From Onishia taeanensis (GTDB lineage Bacteria; Pseudomonadota; Gammaproteobacteria; Pseudomonadales; Halomonadaceae): a stretch of DNA of 64,000 nucleotides. Positions 33,679 to 43,984 of the stretch are shown piece by piece. Location: the NCBI RefSeq assembly GCF_013349955.1, contig NZ_JABVXC010000002.1, forward strand, positions 1 to 64,000, in the 5' to 3' direction. A program made the translations under genes and the position numbers. The notes under the pieces were generated by a model. That model searched no databases, was not told where the DNA came from, and saw nothing but the letters and a program-made list of their open reading frames with translations. Numbering within the stretch: the first letter of the stretch is position 1; every line of letters starts with the position of its first letter.

Positions 33679-34884
33679 TCAGCTCATCAGCGCATCCAGC
33701 CCACGGGCCAGATCGCCCTTGATGTCCTCGATATCTTCGAGGCCCACCGAGACTCGCACGAGACCTTCTGCGATACCGGCCGCGCGTTTCTGCTCATCGG
33801 AGAGGCGGCCATGAGTCGTGGTGGCGGGGTGGCCAATGGTGGATTTCACATCCCCCAGGTTGCCCGTGATCGACAGGATGCGGGTCGCATCGATGACCGA
33901 CCAGGCCGCATCGCGGCCACCCTCGACTTCGAAGCCCAACACCCCGCCGAAACCGCGCTGCTGATCGGCAGCCAGCCGATGCTGCGGATGGCTCTCAAGG
34001 CCGCTGTAATGCACCTTGCTCACCGCCGGATGCGCGTCAAGGAAGCGCGCCAGCGAAAGCGCATTGTCACAGTGGGCGCGCATGCGAAGGCTCAATGTCT
34101 CCAGGCCCTTCAGAAACACCCAGGCATTGAAGGGGCTCATGCAGGGCCCGCAGGTCCGCACCACTCCGAAGAGCGCCTCGAGTTCCTTGTCACGACCGAC
34201 CACTGCACCGCCCAGCGCACGGCCCTGACCGTCCAGATACTTGGTGGCCGAATGGATCACCAGGTCGGCGCCAAGCGCCAGCGGGCGCTGCAGCGCCGGG
34301 GTCAGGAAGCAGTTGTCGATCGCCAACAGCGCCTCATGGCGATGCGCGATCTCGGCCAGGGCCGGGATATCCACCACCTCGGAGAGCGGATTCGATGGCG
34401 TCTCCGCAAACAGAAGCTTGGTACGCGGGGTCATCGCCGCGTCCCAGGCCTCCAGATTCGACAGCTCCACGTAGTGGGTCACGATGCCAAATTTGGCCAG
34501 ATACTTGTCGAACAGGCTGACCGTGGAGCCGAACAGCGAGCGCGACGCAACGATCTCGTCGCCGGCCTCTAACAGCCCCAGCACCGTCGACAGAATGGCC
34601 GCCATGCCTGAGCTGGTGGCAACGCAGCGCTCGCCGCCTTCCATGGCCGCCAAGCGCTTCTCGAAGGTGCGCACCGTAGGGTTGGTGAATCGCGAATAGA
34701 TGTTGCCGGCTTCTTCCCCGCCGAATTTGCGCGCCGCCTCGGCGGCACTGCCGTAGACGAAACTGGACGTCGGGAAGATCGGCTCACCGTGTTCCTGCTC
34801 CGCGGTGCGGGCATGTCCGGCACGGATTGCCTGGGTATCGAGCGCCCAGTCGTGCCAGGCCTCAAAGTCGCTTTCGTCGTTCAT
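33679..34884 (-). CDS. metZ: O-succinylhomoserine sulfhydrylase
   Basis: 401-residue PLP enzyme of the Cys/Met metabolism family making homocysteine directly from O-succinylhomoserine and sulfide. PLP lysine is Lys215 in HSATKYLDGQGR; RFTNPTVRTFEKRLAAMEGG and the C-terminal RVSVGLEDIEDI are typical. The ATG at 34884 has GGGAG upstream and is 11 bases after purF; a TTG five codons earlier overlaps purF and is rejected. The purF-metZ order is the same as in Pseudomonas, which supports metZ rather than cystathionine gamma-synthase. Confidence 0.92.
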   Translation of the reverse strand: MNDESDFEAWHDWALDTQAIRAGHARTAEQEHGEPIFPTSSFVYGSAAEAARKFGGEEAGNIYSRFTNPTVRTFEKRLAAMEGGERCVATSSGMAAILSTVLGLLEAGDEIVASRSLFGSTVSLFDKYLAKFGIVTHYVELSNLEAWDAAMTPRTKLLFAETPSNPLSEVVDIPALAEIAHRHEALLAIDNCFLTPALQRPLALGADLVIHSATKYLDGQGRALGGAVVGRDKELEALFGVVRTCGPCMSPFNAWVFLKGLETLSLRMRAHCDNALSLARFLDAHPAVSKVHYSGLESHPQHRLAADQQRGFGGVLGFEVEGGRDAAWSVIDATRILSITGNLGDVKSTIGHPATTTHGRLSDEQKRAAGIAEGLVRVSVGLEDIEDIKGDLARGLDALMS

Positions 34885-34895
34885 GCCGTCTCCCT

Positions 34896-36425
34896 TCAAG
34901 CGAAATCGTCGTCCTGATCATCGTCCTGATTATGCATGCCTACCAGGGCATGGTCACCGGCACTATGATCCTTGGCAGAATCGTTGCGCGAGGCTTCCAG
35001 GTTGTTCAGGTAGGCCTCGTCGATATCGCCGGTGATGTAACGGCCATCGAAGACCGAACAGTCGAAATCCTCGAGCGCCGGATTGACATCGCGACAGGCC
35101 GTCTTCAGATCTTCGAGATCCTGATAGATCATGCGATCGGCACCGATCAGGTCGCCCACCTCGGCCTCGGTGCGGCCATGAGCAATCAGTTCTTCGGCAG
35201 ACGGCATGTCGATGCCATAGACATTCGGGTAGCGCACGGGGGGGGCGGCGGATGCAAAGTAGACCTTGTTGGCGCCGGCTTCGCGAGCCATCTGGATGAT
35301 CTCGTTGCAGGTGGTGCCACGCACGATGGAATCATCCACCAGCAGCACGTTCTTGCCCTTGAACTCGACGTCGATGGCGTTGAGCTTCTGACGCACCGAT
35401 TTCTTGCGCATCGTCTGCCCCGGCATGATGAAGGTCCGCCCGATGTAGCGATTCTTCATGAAGCCTTCGCGGTAGGTCACCCCAAGATGCTGGGCGAGTT
35501 CCAGCGCCGAGGTCCGCGATGTATCGGGAATCGGGATCACTACGTCGATATCGTAGTCGGGCCACTCCTGACGGATGCGGTCGCCCAGCTTACGGCCCAT
35601 CTGCATGCGGGTGCCGTAAACATAGGCACCGTCGAGGATGGAGTCCGGGCGCGCCAGATAGACGTGTTCGAAGATGCAGGGGGCAAGCTTGGGGTTGTCG
35701 GCACAGGACTGGGTATGAATATTGCCATCGAGGTCGACGAAGATCGCCTCGCCCGGTGCCAGATCCCGGTGCAGCTCAAAGCCGCCCACGTCCAGCGCCA
35801 CCGACTCCGAGGCGATCATCACCTCCTGGCGCCCTTCCTCCTGACGGGTGCCGAAGACCACCGGACGAATGCCGTGAGGGTCACGGAAAGCGACCATGCC
35901 ATAGCCGTTGATGATGGCCACGGCCGCATAGCCACCATTGCAGCGACGATGCACCCGACGAACGGCGTCGAAGATATCCTCAGGGCCCATGCTCAACCCC
36001 TGCTTGCCCAGCTCATGGGCAAAGACGTTGAGCAGCACCTCGGAGTCTGAGCTGGTATTGATGTGGCGCAGATCGCTCGAGAACAGCTCCTGCTTGAGCT
36101 GGTCGGAGTTGGTCAGGTTGCCGTTATGGGCAAGCGAAATGCCGTAGGGCGAGTTGACGTAGAACGGCTGAGACTCCGCTTCACTGGAAGACCCGGCGGT
36201 CGGATAGCGCACATGGCCGATCCCCAGGTTGCCCTTGAGGCGACGCATATGGCGGGTGTGGAAGACATCACGCACCAGGCCATTACTCTTGCGCAGCAGG
36301 AAGCGTCCCTCGTGCCAGGTCATCATCCCGGCGGCGTCCTGTCCGCGATGCTGAAGGACCGTCAGAGCGTCATACAACGCCTGGTTCACCGCCTGATTGG
36401 CCATTAGGCCTACGATACCGCACAT
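34896..36425 (-). CDS. purF: Amidophosphoribosyltransferase
   Basis: 509-residue first enzyme of de novo purine synthesis: glutamine plus PRPP to 5-phosphoribosylamine. The N-terminus [17 protein letters not shown] carries the catalytic Cys2 of the Ntn glutaminase domain; the C-terminal phosphoribosyltransferase domain has the PRPP loop [17 protein letters not shown]. Lies in dedD-cvpA-purF-metZ. The 64-base gap to cvpA contains no obvious PurR palindrome. Confidence 0.97.
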   Translation of the reverse strand: MCGIVGLMANQAVNQALYDALTVLQHRGQDAAGMMTWHEGRFLLRKSNGLVRDVFHTRHMRRLKGNLGIGHVRYPTAGSSSEAESQPFYVNSPYGISLAHNGNLTNSDQLKQELFSSDLRHINTSSDSEVLLNVFAHELGKQGLSMGPEDIFDAVRRVHRRCNGGYAAVAIINGYGMVAFRDPHGIRPVVFGTRQEEGRQEVMIASESVALDVGGFELHRDLAPGEAIFVDLDGNIHTQSCADNPKLAPCIFEHVYLARPDSILDGAYVYGTRMQMGRKLGDRIRQEWPDYDIDVVIPIPDTSRTSALELAQHLGVTYREGFMKNRYIGRTFIMPGQTMRKKSVRQKLNAIDVEFKGKNVLLVDDSIVRGTTCNEIIQMAREAGANKVYFASAAPPVRYPNVYGIDMPSAEELIAHGRTEAEVGDLIGADRMIYQDLEDLKTACRDVNPALEDFDCSVFDGRYITGDIDEAYLNNLEASRNDSAKDHSAGDHALVGMHNQDDDQDDDFA

Positions 36426-36489
36426 TCCGGCTTACCTCGCTTGCAATGGTGCTTCGACGCCGAACGGGCCGACGCCATGAAAAATGGGT

Positions 36490-37077
36490 TCAGAGTGCGC
36501 CATCCTCGCGCGCAGGAGCGGTGTCGCTCGCCGGGGCGTCCTGCCCCAGAACGTCTGGCAGAGCAAAGGATCGGAGCTGCTCGGCACGCTCTGGGTCCTG
36601 GCGCTCCCAGGCCGCCACGCGATCGAGCGCCCAGGCCTCGAGACGCTCGAAGGGCGGGCGGACCTCGGCATTTTGCCAAGCGCTGAGCTGCTCGAGCGGC
36701 GTAAAACCAATCAGCAGCGTGGCCAGCACCAGGATCACTCCCCCCTTGAGGGTGCCGAAGACGGCACCGGCAATGCGGTTGAAGAACCCCATGCCGACCC
36801 ACTCGACGGCGGCATGCAGAAGACGGATGACGATGCCACCAAGCATGATGACGACAAAGGTCACCAGCACGAAGGCCAGCACCAGGCGGCCATCGGGGCT
36901 GTCGATCAACCCGGCCAGCATATCCGCCACTGGTTGGGCGAAAAACCGCGCCGCCAGCAGGGCCAGCACCCAGGTGGCGAGCCCCAGGCCTTCCTGGATC
37001 AGGCCCCGCATGAAACCGCCGAGCATGGTAACGGCCAGTATCCCCACAAAGATCCAGTCGATCCAGGTCAGCGTCAT
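36490..37077 (-). CDS. cvpA: CvpA family inner-membrane protein
   Basis: 195-residue protein with four membrane segments (from WIDWIFVGILAVTMLGGFMR on) and a polar C-terminal tail. It belongs to the CvpA family, named for colicin V production but widely conserved upstream of purF; envelope-homeostasis roles are reported in enterics. Its ATG overlaps the dedD stop as ATGA. Confidence 0.93.
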   Translation of the reverse strand: MTLTWIDWIFVGILAVTMLGGFMRGLIQEGLGLATWVLALLAARFFAQPVADMLAGLIDSPDGRLVLAFVLVTFVVIMLGGIVIRLLHAAVEWVGMGFFNRIAGAVFGTLKGGVILVLATLLIGFTPLEQLSAWQNAEVRPPFERLEAWALDRVAAWERQDPERAEQLRSFALPDVLGQDAPASDTAPAREDGAL

Positions 37078-37805
37078 GGTGACATCCTCACCACCAGTCC
37101 TTGCAGATTAGCCTTGGCCTTGAGCTCGCTGCGCGCACGCTCGCCCTCCTCAGCGCTAGCATAGGGTCCGACATAAACGGCGGTCAGGTCATTGCCCCGT
37201 GGGCGGCTAAAGACGCTGAAGCCCTGGGACTCGAGTTTTTTCGCCAGACGCTCGGCGTTGCCAGGCTCACCGAAGCTGCCGGCCTGCACCGACCAATCGC
37301 CGGAGGCAGCACGCTTGGCTTCCGCCGCCCGAGCGAGCTCGGCGATGGGATCTGCCGACTGTTCGGTCCCTGCGTTGTCGCTCTGCCCTTGATCCGAGGC
37401 GGCCTGAGACGCAGCCGATGATTCGCCGGAGGCGACAGACGTTGATCCGTCTGCGTCAGAGTCATTCGAAGGCTGCGCGGGAGCCGCTGTAGGCTCCTGT
37501 GAGGCCTCAGGGTCATCGCTGCCACTGGTGGTACTCGACTGAGCGGGCTCCGTCACAGCGGCCGCCGAGCGCTGCGAATCGCCCTCCTCGGCTGCCACGT
37601 CGCGGGATGTCTCATCGAGCCGGCTCGGCGGCTGCGGATCATCGACTTCCACGCGTTCGACCTCCAGCGGCGCTTCGATGCTGAGCATCGGCTGGGGTCG
37701 CTCATCTCGTGATACCGGGTCATCGAACAGCATCGGCAGAAAGATCACCGCCAAGGCCAGCAGGATGATTGCTCCGCTAATCCGCTCACGCATTCCGTAC
37801 TTCAT
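37074..37805 (-). CDS. dedD: SPOR-domain division protein DedD
   Basis: 243 residues: a short cytoplasmic N-terminus, one membrane helix (about 10-27, ISGAIILLALAVIFLPMLF), a long acidic Ser/Ala/Asp-rich linker and a C-terminal SPOR domain (about 168-243, GDWSVQAGSFGEPGNAERLA) that binds denuded septal peptidoglycan. Predicted to localise to the division ring. Between folC and cvpA as in Pseudomonas and E. coli. Confidence 0.93.
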   Translation of the reverse strand: MKYGMRERISGAIILLALAVIFLPMLFDDPVSRDERPQPMLSIEAPLEVERVEVDDPQPPSRLDETSRDVAAEEGDSQRSAAAVTEPAQSSTTSGSDDPEASQEPTAAPAQPSNDSDADGSTSVASGESSAASQAASDQGQSDNAGTEQSADPIAELARAAEAKRAASGDWSVQAGSFGEPGNAERLAKKLESQGFSVFSRPRGNDLTAVYVGPYASAEEGERARSELKAKANLQGLVVRMSP

Positions 37806-37848
37806 TCACCCCTCCCCGGCTCGCCTTCCTGGCGCGCCACTTATTCTG

Positions 37849-39204
37849 CTACGCCTGCGACGGAGGATCACCTGCTGACGATTCCCAGCGCGCCAGCACC
37901 TCCGCCACGGTAAAGAAGGACCCGCACACCAGGACTTCATCCTCAGCCTCGAGGTGCGCTTCGAGCCAAGCTGCCCCGGCGGCCGGCGAGTCGGCAAGCG
38001 ACAGCACCTCACCGCCAAGAGCACGAATCAGCTCGGCAAGATCGCCTGCTGACCTGGCCCGGTCGCCGCCAAGGCTGGCCGGGACCCAGGCATCAACGAC
38101 CTGGGACACGGCCGTCACCACGCCCTCGGCGTCCTTGTCAGCAAGCATGCCCAGCAGCGCGACACGCCGCCCGGCACAGGGCCGCTGGGACAGACGCTCG
38201 GCGAGATAGGCGGCGGCGTGTGGATTATGCCCTACGTCCAGGCACCAATTGCCTCGCCACTGCATGCGTCCGGCGAGCACCACCTCTCGAAAAGCCCTCT
38301 GACAGGCCTCGGCCTCGAGGGTCACGCCTGCCAATGTCAGTGCCTGTAAAGCCGAGGCCGCATTATCCAGCGGCAAGCCGGGGTCGGGCAACGCCGTGAG
38401 GGTCAGGCCTTGGCCCTGGGTGTCATGGCCCTGCCAGCACCAGCCAGAGGCGTCTGCGCTCTGGGTGAACTCACGCGCCAGGCAATGTACCTGTGCACCT
38501 AGCCGGGCCGCCGTGTCATGGACGCTTGCCGGCAGCGAGGCACTGCCCAGCACCGCCGGGCGACCGGCTCGCAGAATACCGGCCTTCTCGCGACCGATGC
38601 CTTCGAGGTCGGTCCCCAGAAAAGCGGCATGATCCTGGGCGACGGTGGTGACCACTCCGACATCGGCATCGATGACGTTGACGGCATCCAGTCGGCCGCC
38701 CAGCCCCACTTCCAGAATGGCGATATCCGGCTGGCGCTGAGCAATTGCCCAGAGCCCGGCCAAGGTACCGGCCTCGAAATAGGTCAGGCTGACCGGTTCA
38801 TCCTCGAGACGCGCCGCCTCGACCCGGGCAAAGCCCTCGATCAGGGTCGCGTCACTGGCCTCTTCACCGTCAAAGCGCAGGCGTTCGTTGTAGCGCAGCA
38901 GGTGAGGCGAGGTGTAGGTAGCGGTGCTCAACCCGTGGGCACGAGCCAATGCGTCGAGCATGGCGACCGTCGACCCCTTGCCGTTAGTGCCGGCCACGGT
39001 GATCACCGTGGTCGCGATGCGGGCTTGGGCAGGATCTGGCGAACCGGCTTGGGAAAGCCCCAGACGCGCAGCGACCTTGGCCACGCGCTCAAGGCCAAGG
39101 TCGATGCTGACCGGATGCTGCTGTTCGAGGCGCTCGAGCCAGCCCTCGAGGGTCGAGGGCTGGGGGTCACTGACCCGCGAAGATGGCGGTTGAACTGCGC
39201 TCAT
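37849..39204 (-). CDS. folC: Bifunctional dihydrofolate/folylpolyglutamate synthase
   Basis: 451-residue Mur-ligase-fold enzyme joining glutamate to dihydropteroate and extending the glutamate tail of folates. The ATP loop VAGTNGKGSTVAMLDALARA, YTSPHLLRYNERLRF and EVGLGGRLDAVN are diagnostic. It follows accD after 11 bases and precedes dedD. Start ATG at 39204, reasonable length for the family. Confidence 0.96.
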   Translation of the reverse strand: MSAVQPPSSRVSDPQPSTLEGWLERLEQQHPVSIDLGLERVAKVAARLGLSQAGSPDPAQARIATTVITVAGTNGKGSTVAMLDALARAHGLSTATYTSPHLLRYNERLRFDGEEASDATLIEGFARVEAARLEDEPVSLTYFEAGTLAGLWAIAQRQPDIAILEVGLGGRLDAVNVIDADVGVVTTVAQDHAAFLGTDLEGIGREKAGILRAGRPAVLGSASLPASVHDTAARLGAQVHCLAREFTQSADASGWCWQGHDTQGQGLTLTALPDPGLPLDNAASALQALTLAGVTLEAEACQRAFREVVLAGRMQWRGNWCLDVGHNPHAAAYLAERLSQRPCAGRRVALLGMLADKDAEGVVTAVSQVVDAWVPASLGGDRARSAGDLAELIRALGGEVLSLADSPAAGAAWLEAHLEAEDEVLVCGSFFTVAEVLARWESSAGDPPSQA

Positions 39205-39215
39205 GTCGGCTGGTG

Positions 39216-40166
39216 TCAGGCCTCGCGATTAACGTCTTCGGTCTCTGGCTCAGCCTCGCGCTGGGCCTCGTCGACCAGGTCCGGCTCGTCATTTTCCAGC
39301 TGGCCGAAAGCCGGCTGATGGGTCAGCTTGCGGAGCACGCCCCCCAGGCGACTGCGCATTTCCTGACGGTGCACGATCATGTCGACGGTGCCATGTTCCA
39401 GCAGAAACTCGCTGCGCTGGAAGCCTTCCGGCAGCTTTTCGCGAACCGTCTGCTCGATCACTCGCGGACCGGCGAAACCGATCAGGGCATTGGGTTCGGC
39501 GACATTGAGATCGCCAAGCATGGCGAGCGAGGCGGAAACACCGCCGTAGACCGGGTCGGTGAGCACGGAAATATAGGGAATGCCTGCCTGCTTGAGTTTC
39601 TCGAGTGCCGCCGACGTCTTGGCCATCTGCATCAGCGAGAACAGCGCTTCCTGCATGCGAGCGCCACCGGAGGCGGCGAAGCATACCAGCGGAATGCCTT
39701 CCTCGAGAGAGCGTGTCGCGGCCTGGACGAATTTCTCGCCGACCACAGCGCCCATGGAACCGCCCATGAAGCTGAACTCGAAGGCCACGGCCACCAGCGG
39801 AATATCATCCAGCTGGCCGCGCATGGCGATCAGGGCATCGTTTTCGCCGGTGTTCTTCTGGGCCGCACCAAGGCGATCCTTGTACTTCTTCGAATCACGA
39901 AACTTGAGACGATCGACCGGCTGCAGATCGGCCCCAATCTCTTCCCGATTGTCCTGATCGAGGAACCAGTCGAGACGCTTGCGCGCGGTCAAGCGCAGAT
40001 GATGGTCGCACTTGGGACAGACGCTCTGGTGCTTTTCCAGCTCGGGGAGGTACAACACTCCTTCGCACTTGGGGCACTTGCGCCACAGGCCGTCAGGCAC
40101 GCTGGTGCGACGGTCCTTGCGCTGAATGCGCCCCATGGAGGGCACGATCTTGTCTAGCCAGCTCAT
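39216..40166 (-). CDS. accD: Acetyl-CoA carboxylase carboxyltransferase subunit beta
   Basis: 316-residue beta subunit of the carboxyltransferase that makes malonyl-CoA for fatty-acid synthesis; partner AccA is not in the window. N-terminal zinc ribbon with Cys31, Cys34, Cys50 and Cys53 (CPKC...CPKC), then a crotonase-like domain with [13 protein letters not shown] and [19 protein letters not shown]. The C-terminus has an acidic extension ([17 protein letters not shown]) longer than in E. coli. Between trpA and folC. Confidence 0.97.
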   Translation of the reverse strand: MSWLDKIVPSMGRIQRKDRRTSVPDGLWRKCPKCEGVLYLPELEKHQSVCPKCDHHLRLTARKRLDWFLDQDNREEIGADLQPVDRLKFRDSKKYKDRLGAAQKNTGENDALIAMRGQLDDIPLVAVAFEFSFMGGSMGAVVGEKFVQAATRSLEEGIPLVCFAASGGARMQEALFSLMQMAKTSAALEKLKQAGIPYISVLTDPVYGGVSASLAMLGDLNVAEPNALIGFAGPRVIEQTVREKLPEGFQRSEFLLEHGTVDMIVHRQEMRSRLGGVLRKLTHQPAFGQLENDEPDLVDEAQREAEPETEDVNREA

Positions 40167-40251
40167 ATCAGAAGGTTTCCATCATGCTGGGCCCGGCGCG
40201 ACCGGGCCGATGTTGATTCAAATGTCGCAGCGCGTCATGCGCTCACCGGCG

Positions 40252-41055
40252 TCAGGCATCCAGCGCCTGACGCATCTCGCCCAGAATATCCTTGAGGCGG
40301 GGCGCGATGGCCGCCGGATCGTCGACACAGGCGGCGATCTGTCCGACCAGCACACTGCCGACGATGACACCCTCGGCGACCTTGCCTACGGCCGCCGCCG
40401 TGGCGCCGTCGCGAATACCGAAGCCCACACAAAGCGGCAGGTCAGAGAGCTTGCGCAGCGGGGCCAGGTGAGCATCGATTTCGTCGACGTTCAGCGTCGC
40501 GGCGCCAGTCACGCCCTTGAGCGAGACATAATACAGATAGCCTTCGCCATGGGCGCTGATTGTACCGGCGCGAGCATCCGAGGTGGTAGGGGCCACCAGG
40601 AAGATCGACTGCAGACCACGCGCCTTGAGCACGGGGCCAAATTCGTCGGCCTCTTCGGGCGGCATGTCGACGGTCAGTACACCATCGACGCCGGCCGCTT
40701 GCGCCTGATCGGCGAAGGCCTCGTATCCCATGCGCTCGATGGGATTCAGATAGCCCATCAGCACCACCGGGGTGTCGGTGTCCTGTTCGCGGAACTCGCG
40801 CACCATGGCGAACAAGTGAGCAAGACGAGTGCCGTGCTTGAGCGCCCGTTCGCACGCCTTCTGGATGACCGGGCCATCGGCCATCGGGTCGGAAAACGGC
40901 ACCCCCAGCTCGATGATGTCGGCGCCGGCCTCGACCAGCGCATGCATGAAGCCCACGGTGTACTGGGGCGCGGGATCACCGGCGGTGAGGTAGGGGATCA
41001 GGGCCGTGCGGCCCTGCGCCTTGAGCGTGGCGAAGCGTTGATCGATTCGGTTCAT
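40252..41055 (-). CDS. trpA: Tryptophan synthase alpha subunit
   Basis: 267-residue TIM barrel cleaving indole-3-glycerol phosphate to indole, passed to TrpB through the tunnel. Catalytic Glu and Asp are in [29 protein letters not shown] and [14 protein letters not shown] contact phosphate. The ATG at 41055 ([14 protein letters not shown]) is preceded by AGGA seven bases upstream and gives the length of E. coli TrpA; the frame runs on to 41079 but that start is poor. 26 bases after trpB. Confidence 0.95.
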   Translation of the reverse strand: MNRIDQRFATLKAQGRTALIPYLTAGDPAPQYTVGFMHALVEAGADIIELGVPFSDPMADGPVIQKACERALKHGTRLAHLFAMVREFREQDTDTPVVLMGYLNPIERMGYEAFADQAQAAGVDGVLTVDMPPEEADEFGPVLKARGLQSIFLVAPTTSDARAGTISAHGEGYLYYVSLKGVTGAATLNVDEIDAHLAPLRKLSDLPLCVGFGIRDGATAAAVGKVAEGVIVGSVLVGQIAACVDDPAAIAPRLKDILGEMRQALDA

Positions 41056-41081
41056 ACCCTTGTCCTGGTCGCGGTCCACGA

Positions 41082-42305
41082 TTAAATCTCGATGCCATCA
41101 AGCTTGGCGACGGTGAGGATATCCTTGTCACCGCGCCCGGAGAGGTTAATGACGATATGCTGGTCGGGCCGCATGGTCGGGGCCAGTACCTTGGCATAGG
41201 CCAGCGCGTGGGCCGACTCGAGAGCGGGCATGATGCCCTCGACGTGAGTGAGCTCGCGGAATGCCTCGAGCACCTCCTTGTCATTGGCCGCCACATAGTT
41301 GACACGGCCGACATCCTTCCACAGCGCATGCTCCGGCCCCACGCCCGGGTAATCGAGTCCCGCAGAAATGGAGTGGGTATCGGATACCTGGCCGCCCTCG
41401 TCGGACATCAGGTAGGTACGGTTGCCGTGCAGTACGCCCCGCGGCGCATTGCCGGTCAGTGGGGCCGCGTGGCGGCCGGTCTCGACGCCGTCACCGCCGG
41501 CCTCGACGCCGTACATGGCGACATCCTCATCCTCGACGAAAGGATAGAAGAGCCCGAGCGCATTGGAACCACCGCCGACACAGGCGATCAGGGCATCCGG
41601 CAGACGGCCGATCTGCTTGAGAGACTGCTCCCGAGCCTCGCGGCCGGCCACGGCATTGAAGTCACGCACCAGCATCGGGTAGGGATGCGGACCGGCGACG
41701 GTGCCGATGATATAGAAGGTGTTATCGACATTGGTCACCCAGTCGCGCAGCGCCTCGTTCATGGCATCCTTGAGGGTGCGCGAACCGGACTCGACCGGAA
41801 TGACGGTAGCGCCCAGCAGTTGCATGCGATAGACGTTGAGCTTTTGCCGCTCGACGTCTTCGGCGCCCATATAGATGGCGCACTCGAGCCCCAGGCGAGC
41901 CGCCACGGTGGCCGTCGCCACACCGTGCTGGCCGGCACCGGTCTCGGCGATGACCCGTGGCTTGCCACTCTTCTTGGCCAGCAGGGCCTGGCCGATGGTG
42001 TTGTTCACCTTATGAGCGCCGGTGTGGTTAAGATCCTCACGCTTCAGCCAGATCTGCGCACCGCCCAACTCCCTCGACCAGCGTTCGGCATGGTAAAGCG
42101 GCGAAGGACGGCCCACGTAGTGGGCCAGATCATGGTCGAATTCGGCCTGGAAATCGGGGTCATCGCGAAGAGCCATATAGGTCTCTTCCAACTCCTCCAG
42201 GGCGAAGCTCAACGTTTCCGAGACGAACCGGCCGCCGTAGGCGCCGAAATGGCCTCGTGCATCCGGCATGCGGGTCAGGTCGCTGAACTTGGTCACGAAA
42301 GACAC
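41082..42305 (-). CDS. trpB: Tryptophan synthase beta subunit
   Basis: 407-residue PLP enzyme joining indole and serine to form tryptophan. PLP lysine is Lys99 in [11 protein letters not shown]; the phosphate-binding [13 protein letters not shown] and the activity-loop [13 protein letters not shown] are conserved. Follows trpF after 9 bases. trpF-trpB-trpA as a block between truA and accD differs from Pseudomonas, where trpBA are elsewhere. Confidence 0.97.
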   Translation of the reverse strand: MSFVTKFSDLTRMPDARGHFGAYGGRFVSETLSFALEELEETYMALRDDPDFQAEFDHDLAHYVGRPSPLYHAERWSRELGGAQIWLKREDLNHTGAHKVNNTIGQALLAKKSGKPRVIAETGAGQHGVATATVAARLGLECAIYMGAEDVERQKLNVYRMQLLGATVIPVESGSRTLKDAMNEALRDWVTNVDNTFYIIGTVAGPHPYPMLVRDFNAVAGREAREQSLKQIGRLPDALIACVGGGSNALGLFYPFVEDEDVAMYGVEAGGDGVETGRHAAPLTGNAPRGVLHGNRTYLMSDEGGQVSDTHSISAGLDYPGVGPEHALWKDVGRVNYVAANDKEVLEAFRELTHVEGIMPALESAHALAYAKVLAPTMRPDQHIVINLSGRGDKDILTVAKLDGIEI

Positions 42306-42314
42306 CTCACAGGG

Positions 42315-42947
42315 TCACTGGAACTTGGATGGGTAGGTCGTAAGGACTTGGCGCAAGAAATCGTCGATTTTGGCCGCCGCTTTAATGCCGGGCGCTGCTT
42401 CGACGCCGCCGGAAACGTCCACGGCAAAGGGGCCTACGGCACGGATGGCCTGCTGTACGTTCATCGCGTGCAAACCTCCCGCCAGAATAACAGGTTTTGC
42501 CAGGTTTGCGGGGATTCGGGACCAGTCGAAGGTCTCGCCGGTCCCGCCAGGAACCCCGGGTTTATAGGCATCCAGCAGCAGTGCCCGCGCCTTGCCATAG
42601 GTGCTCGCGGCCGCTTCGAGATCGACCCCTTCGCGCATACGCAGGGCCTTGATATAGGGCCGCGCATACCTCTCGCAGACATCAGCCGTCTCGTCGCCGT
42701 GGAACTGCAACAGATCGAGGTGTTCACAGGCCGCCTCGACAAAGGACGCATCCTGATCGACCACCAGACCAACGCGTGTCACGAAAGCAGGCACCCGAGC
42801 ACTCAGCTCGGCCAGCCGCGCAAGATCGATAGCACGCTTGCTGCCCGGCCAGAGCACGAACCCCAGCGCATCGGCGCCGGCAGCGACGGCTGCGTCAACG
42901 TCTTCCTCTCGAGTGAGACCACAGATCTTTACACGCGTGCGCTGCAT
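42315..42947 (-). CDS. trpF: Phosphoribosylanthranilate isomerase
   Basis: 210-residue TIM-barrel isomerase, third step from anthranilate in tryptophan synthesis. RVKICGLTREEDVDAAVAAG has the catalytic Cys; LQFHGDET and AVDVSGGVEAAPGIK are conserved. Separate trpF rather than a trpCF fusion. 85 bases after truA, with a small hairpin in the gap. Confidence 0.96.
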   Translation of the reverse strand: MQRTRVKICGLTREEDVDAAVAAGADALGFVLWPGSKRAIDLARLAELSARVPAFVTRVGLVVDQDASFVEAACEHLDLLQFHGDETADVCERYARPYIKALRMREGVDLEAAASTYGKARALLLDAYKPGVPGGTGETFDWSRIPANLAKPVILAGGLHAMNVQQAIRAVGPFAVDVSGGVEAAPGIKAAAKIDDFLRQVLTTYPSKFQ

Positions 42948-42979
42948 AGCAGGCCTCTCATGGCAGTCGGCGGCGTTAA

Positions 42980-42995
42980 GCCCCCTCTTCGGGGC
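42980..42995 (-). terminator. Weak hairpin between truA and trpF
   Basis: GCCCC-GAAGAG-GGGGC on the minus strand followed by TTAA. Short stem and no T-run; it could cause partial termination between truA and the trp genes. Confidence 0.3.
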
Positions 42996-43032
42996 GGCTC
43001 AATTCAGGCCAGCACAGCTCGGGGCCACCCCT

Positions 43033-43977
43033 CTAGCGCGGCTGGCCCGCTTCGATGAACCCTGGCGGCACCGAGGCATGGATCGGTCGGGAACGGCGAA
43101 AATCGACCAGCGGACAATCCGGCAGCTCTCGCTCGCCGGTCCACTCGCCCAGGAACGCAAGCAGGTTCGGCCCCAGCGGTTCCCGGGGCAGCTCATAGAC
43201 CTCATCGTAGACCGAGTCGACGAAGTGCAGACCACACCCCGGTGCCGTGGCGCTACCTTGAGTACGATCTCTTAGCGCTAGCAGCCGCGCCAGATAATCA
43301 CGTCCCTGCTCGCCACGACCCACGGCGATCAGAGCACCGACGATGTTGCGAATCATGTGGTGCAAGAAGGCGTTGGCCTGGACATCAACCACCACCAGCG
43401 CCCCATGGCGATGCACCTCGATGAAATGCAGGTGGCGCTGGGTGGTCTTGGACTGACAGCCCGCGGCGCGGAAGCTAGAGAAATCATTCTCGCCCACCAG
43501 CACCTGGGCCGCCTCATGCATGGCGGGCACATCCAGCGGATCACGGCACCAGGTGGCATTGGCACGCTCCAGTACTGGGCGACTGGGCTGATTGAGAATG
43601 ACGTAGCGGTAACGCCTGCCAAGCGCCAGGAAGCGGGCGTGAAAATCGTCCGGTACCGCTTTGACCCAGTGTACGGCGATATCACGCGGCAGGTTGGCAT
43701 TAGTGCCAAATACCCAGGCCTTCTCGGAGCGCGGCGCCGGGGCATCGAAATGCACAATCTGACGAGTAGCGTGAACGCCACTGTCAGTCCGGCCGCTACA
43801 GTGAACGGTGACGGGGGTATTGGCCACACGGGCCATGGCTTTTTCGAGCGCGCCCTGCACCGAGGGGGCGTGCTTCAGGCGCTGCCAGCCACAGTAGTGG
43901 CTGCCATCGTACTCGACCCCCATGGCCAGACGGCCGGTCAGGGGATGTGTTTCATCAAGGGACTCGAAAAGGGGCAT
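43033..43977 (-). CDS. truA: tRNA pseudouridine(38-40) synthase
   Basis: 314-residue enzyme that isomerises uridines 38-40 of the anticodon stem. Catalytic Asp65 is in SGRTDSGVHA; VEYDGSHYCGWQRL and FLHHMIRNIVGALI are family motifs. It begins 7 bases after fimV, which suggests co-transcription, as in Pseudomonas. The C-terminus is about 40 residues longer than E. coli TruA. Confidence 0.96.
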   Translation of the reverse strand: MPLFESLDETHPLTGRLAMGVEYDGSHYCGWQRLKHAPSVQGALEKAMARVANTPVTVHCSGRTDSGVHATRQIVHFDAPAPRSEKAWVFGTNANLPRDIAVHWVKAVPDDFHARFLALGRRYRYVILNQPSRPVLERANATWCRDPLDVPAMHEAAQVLVGENDFSSFRAAGCQSKTTQRHLHFIEVHRHGALVVVDVQANAFLHHMIRNIVGALIAVGRGEQGRDYLARLLALRDRTQGSATAPGCGLHFVDSVYDEVYELPREPLGPNLLAFLGEWTGERELPDCPLVDFRRSRPIHASVPPGFIEAGQPR

Positions 43978-43984
43978 CGGCTCA

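Noticed and set aside
41157..43058. 633-codon plus-strand open frame
   Set aside because: It runs antisense through trpB and trpF, has no family resemblance and results from the high-GC third-position bias of those genes.
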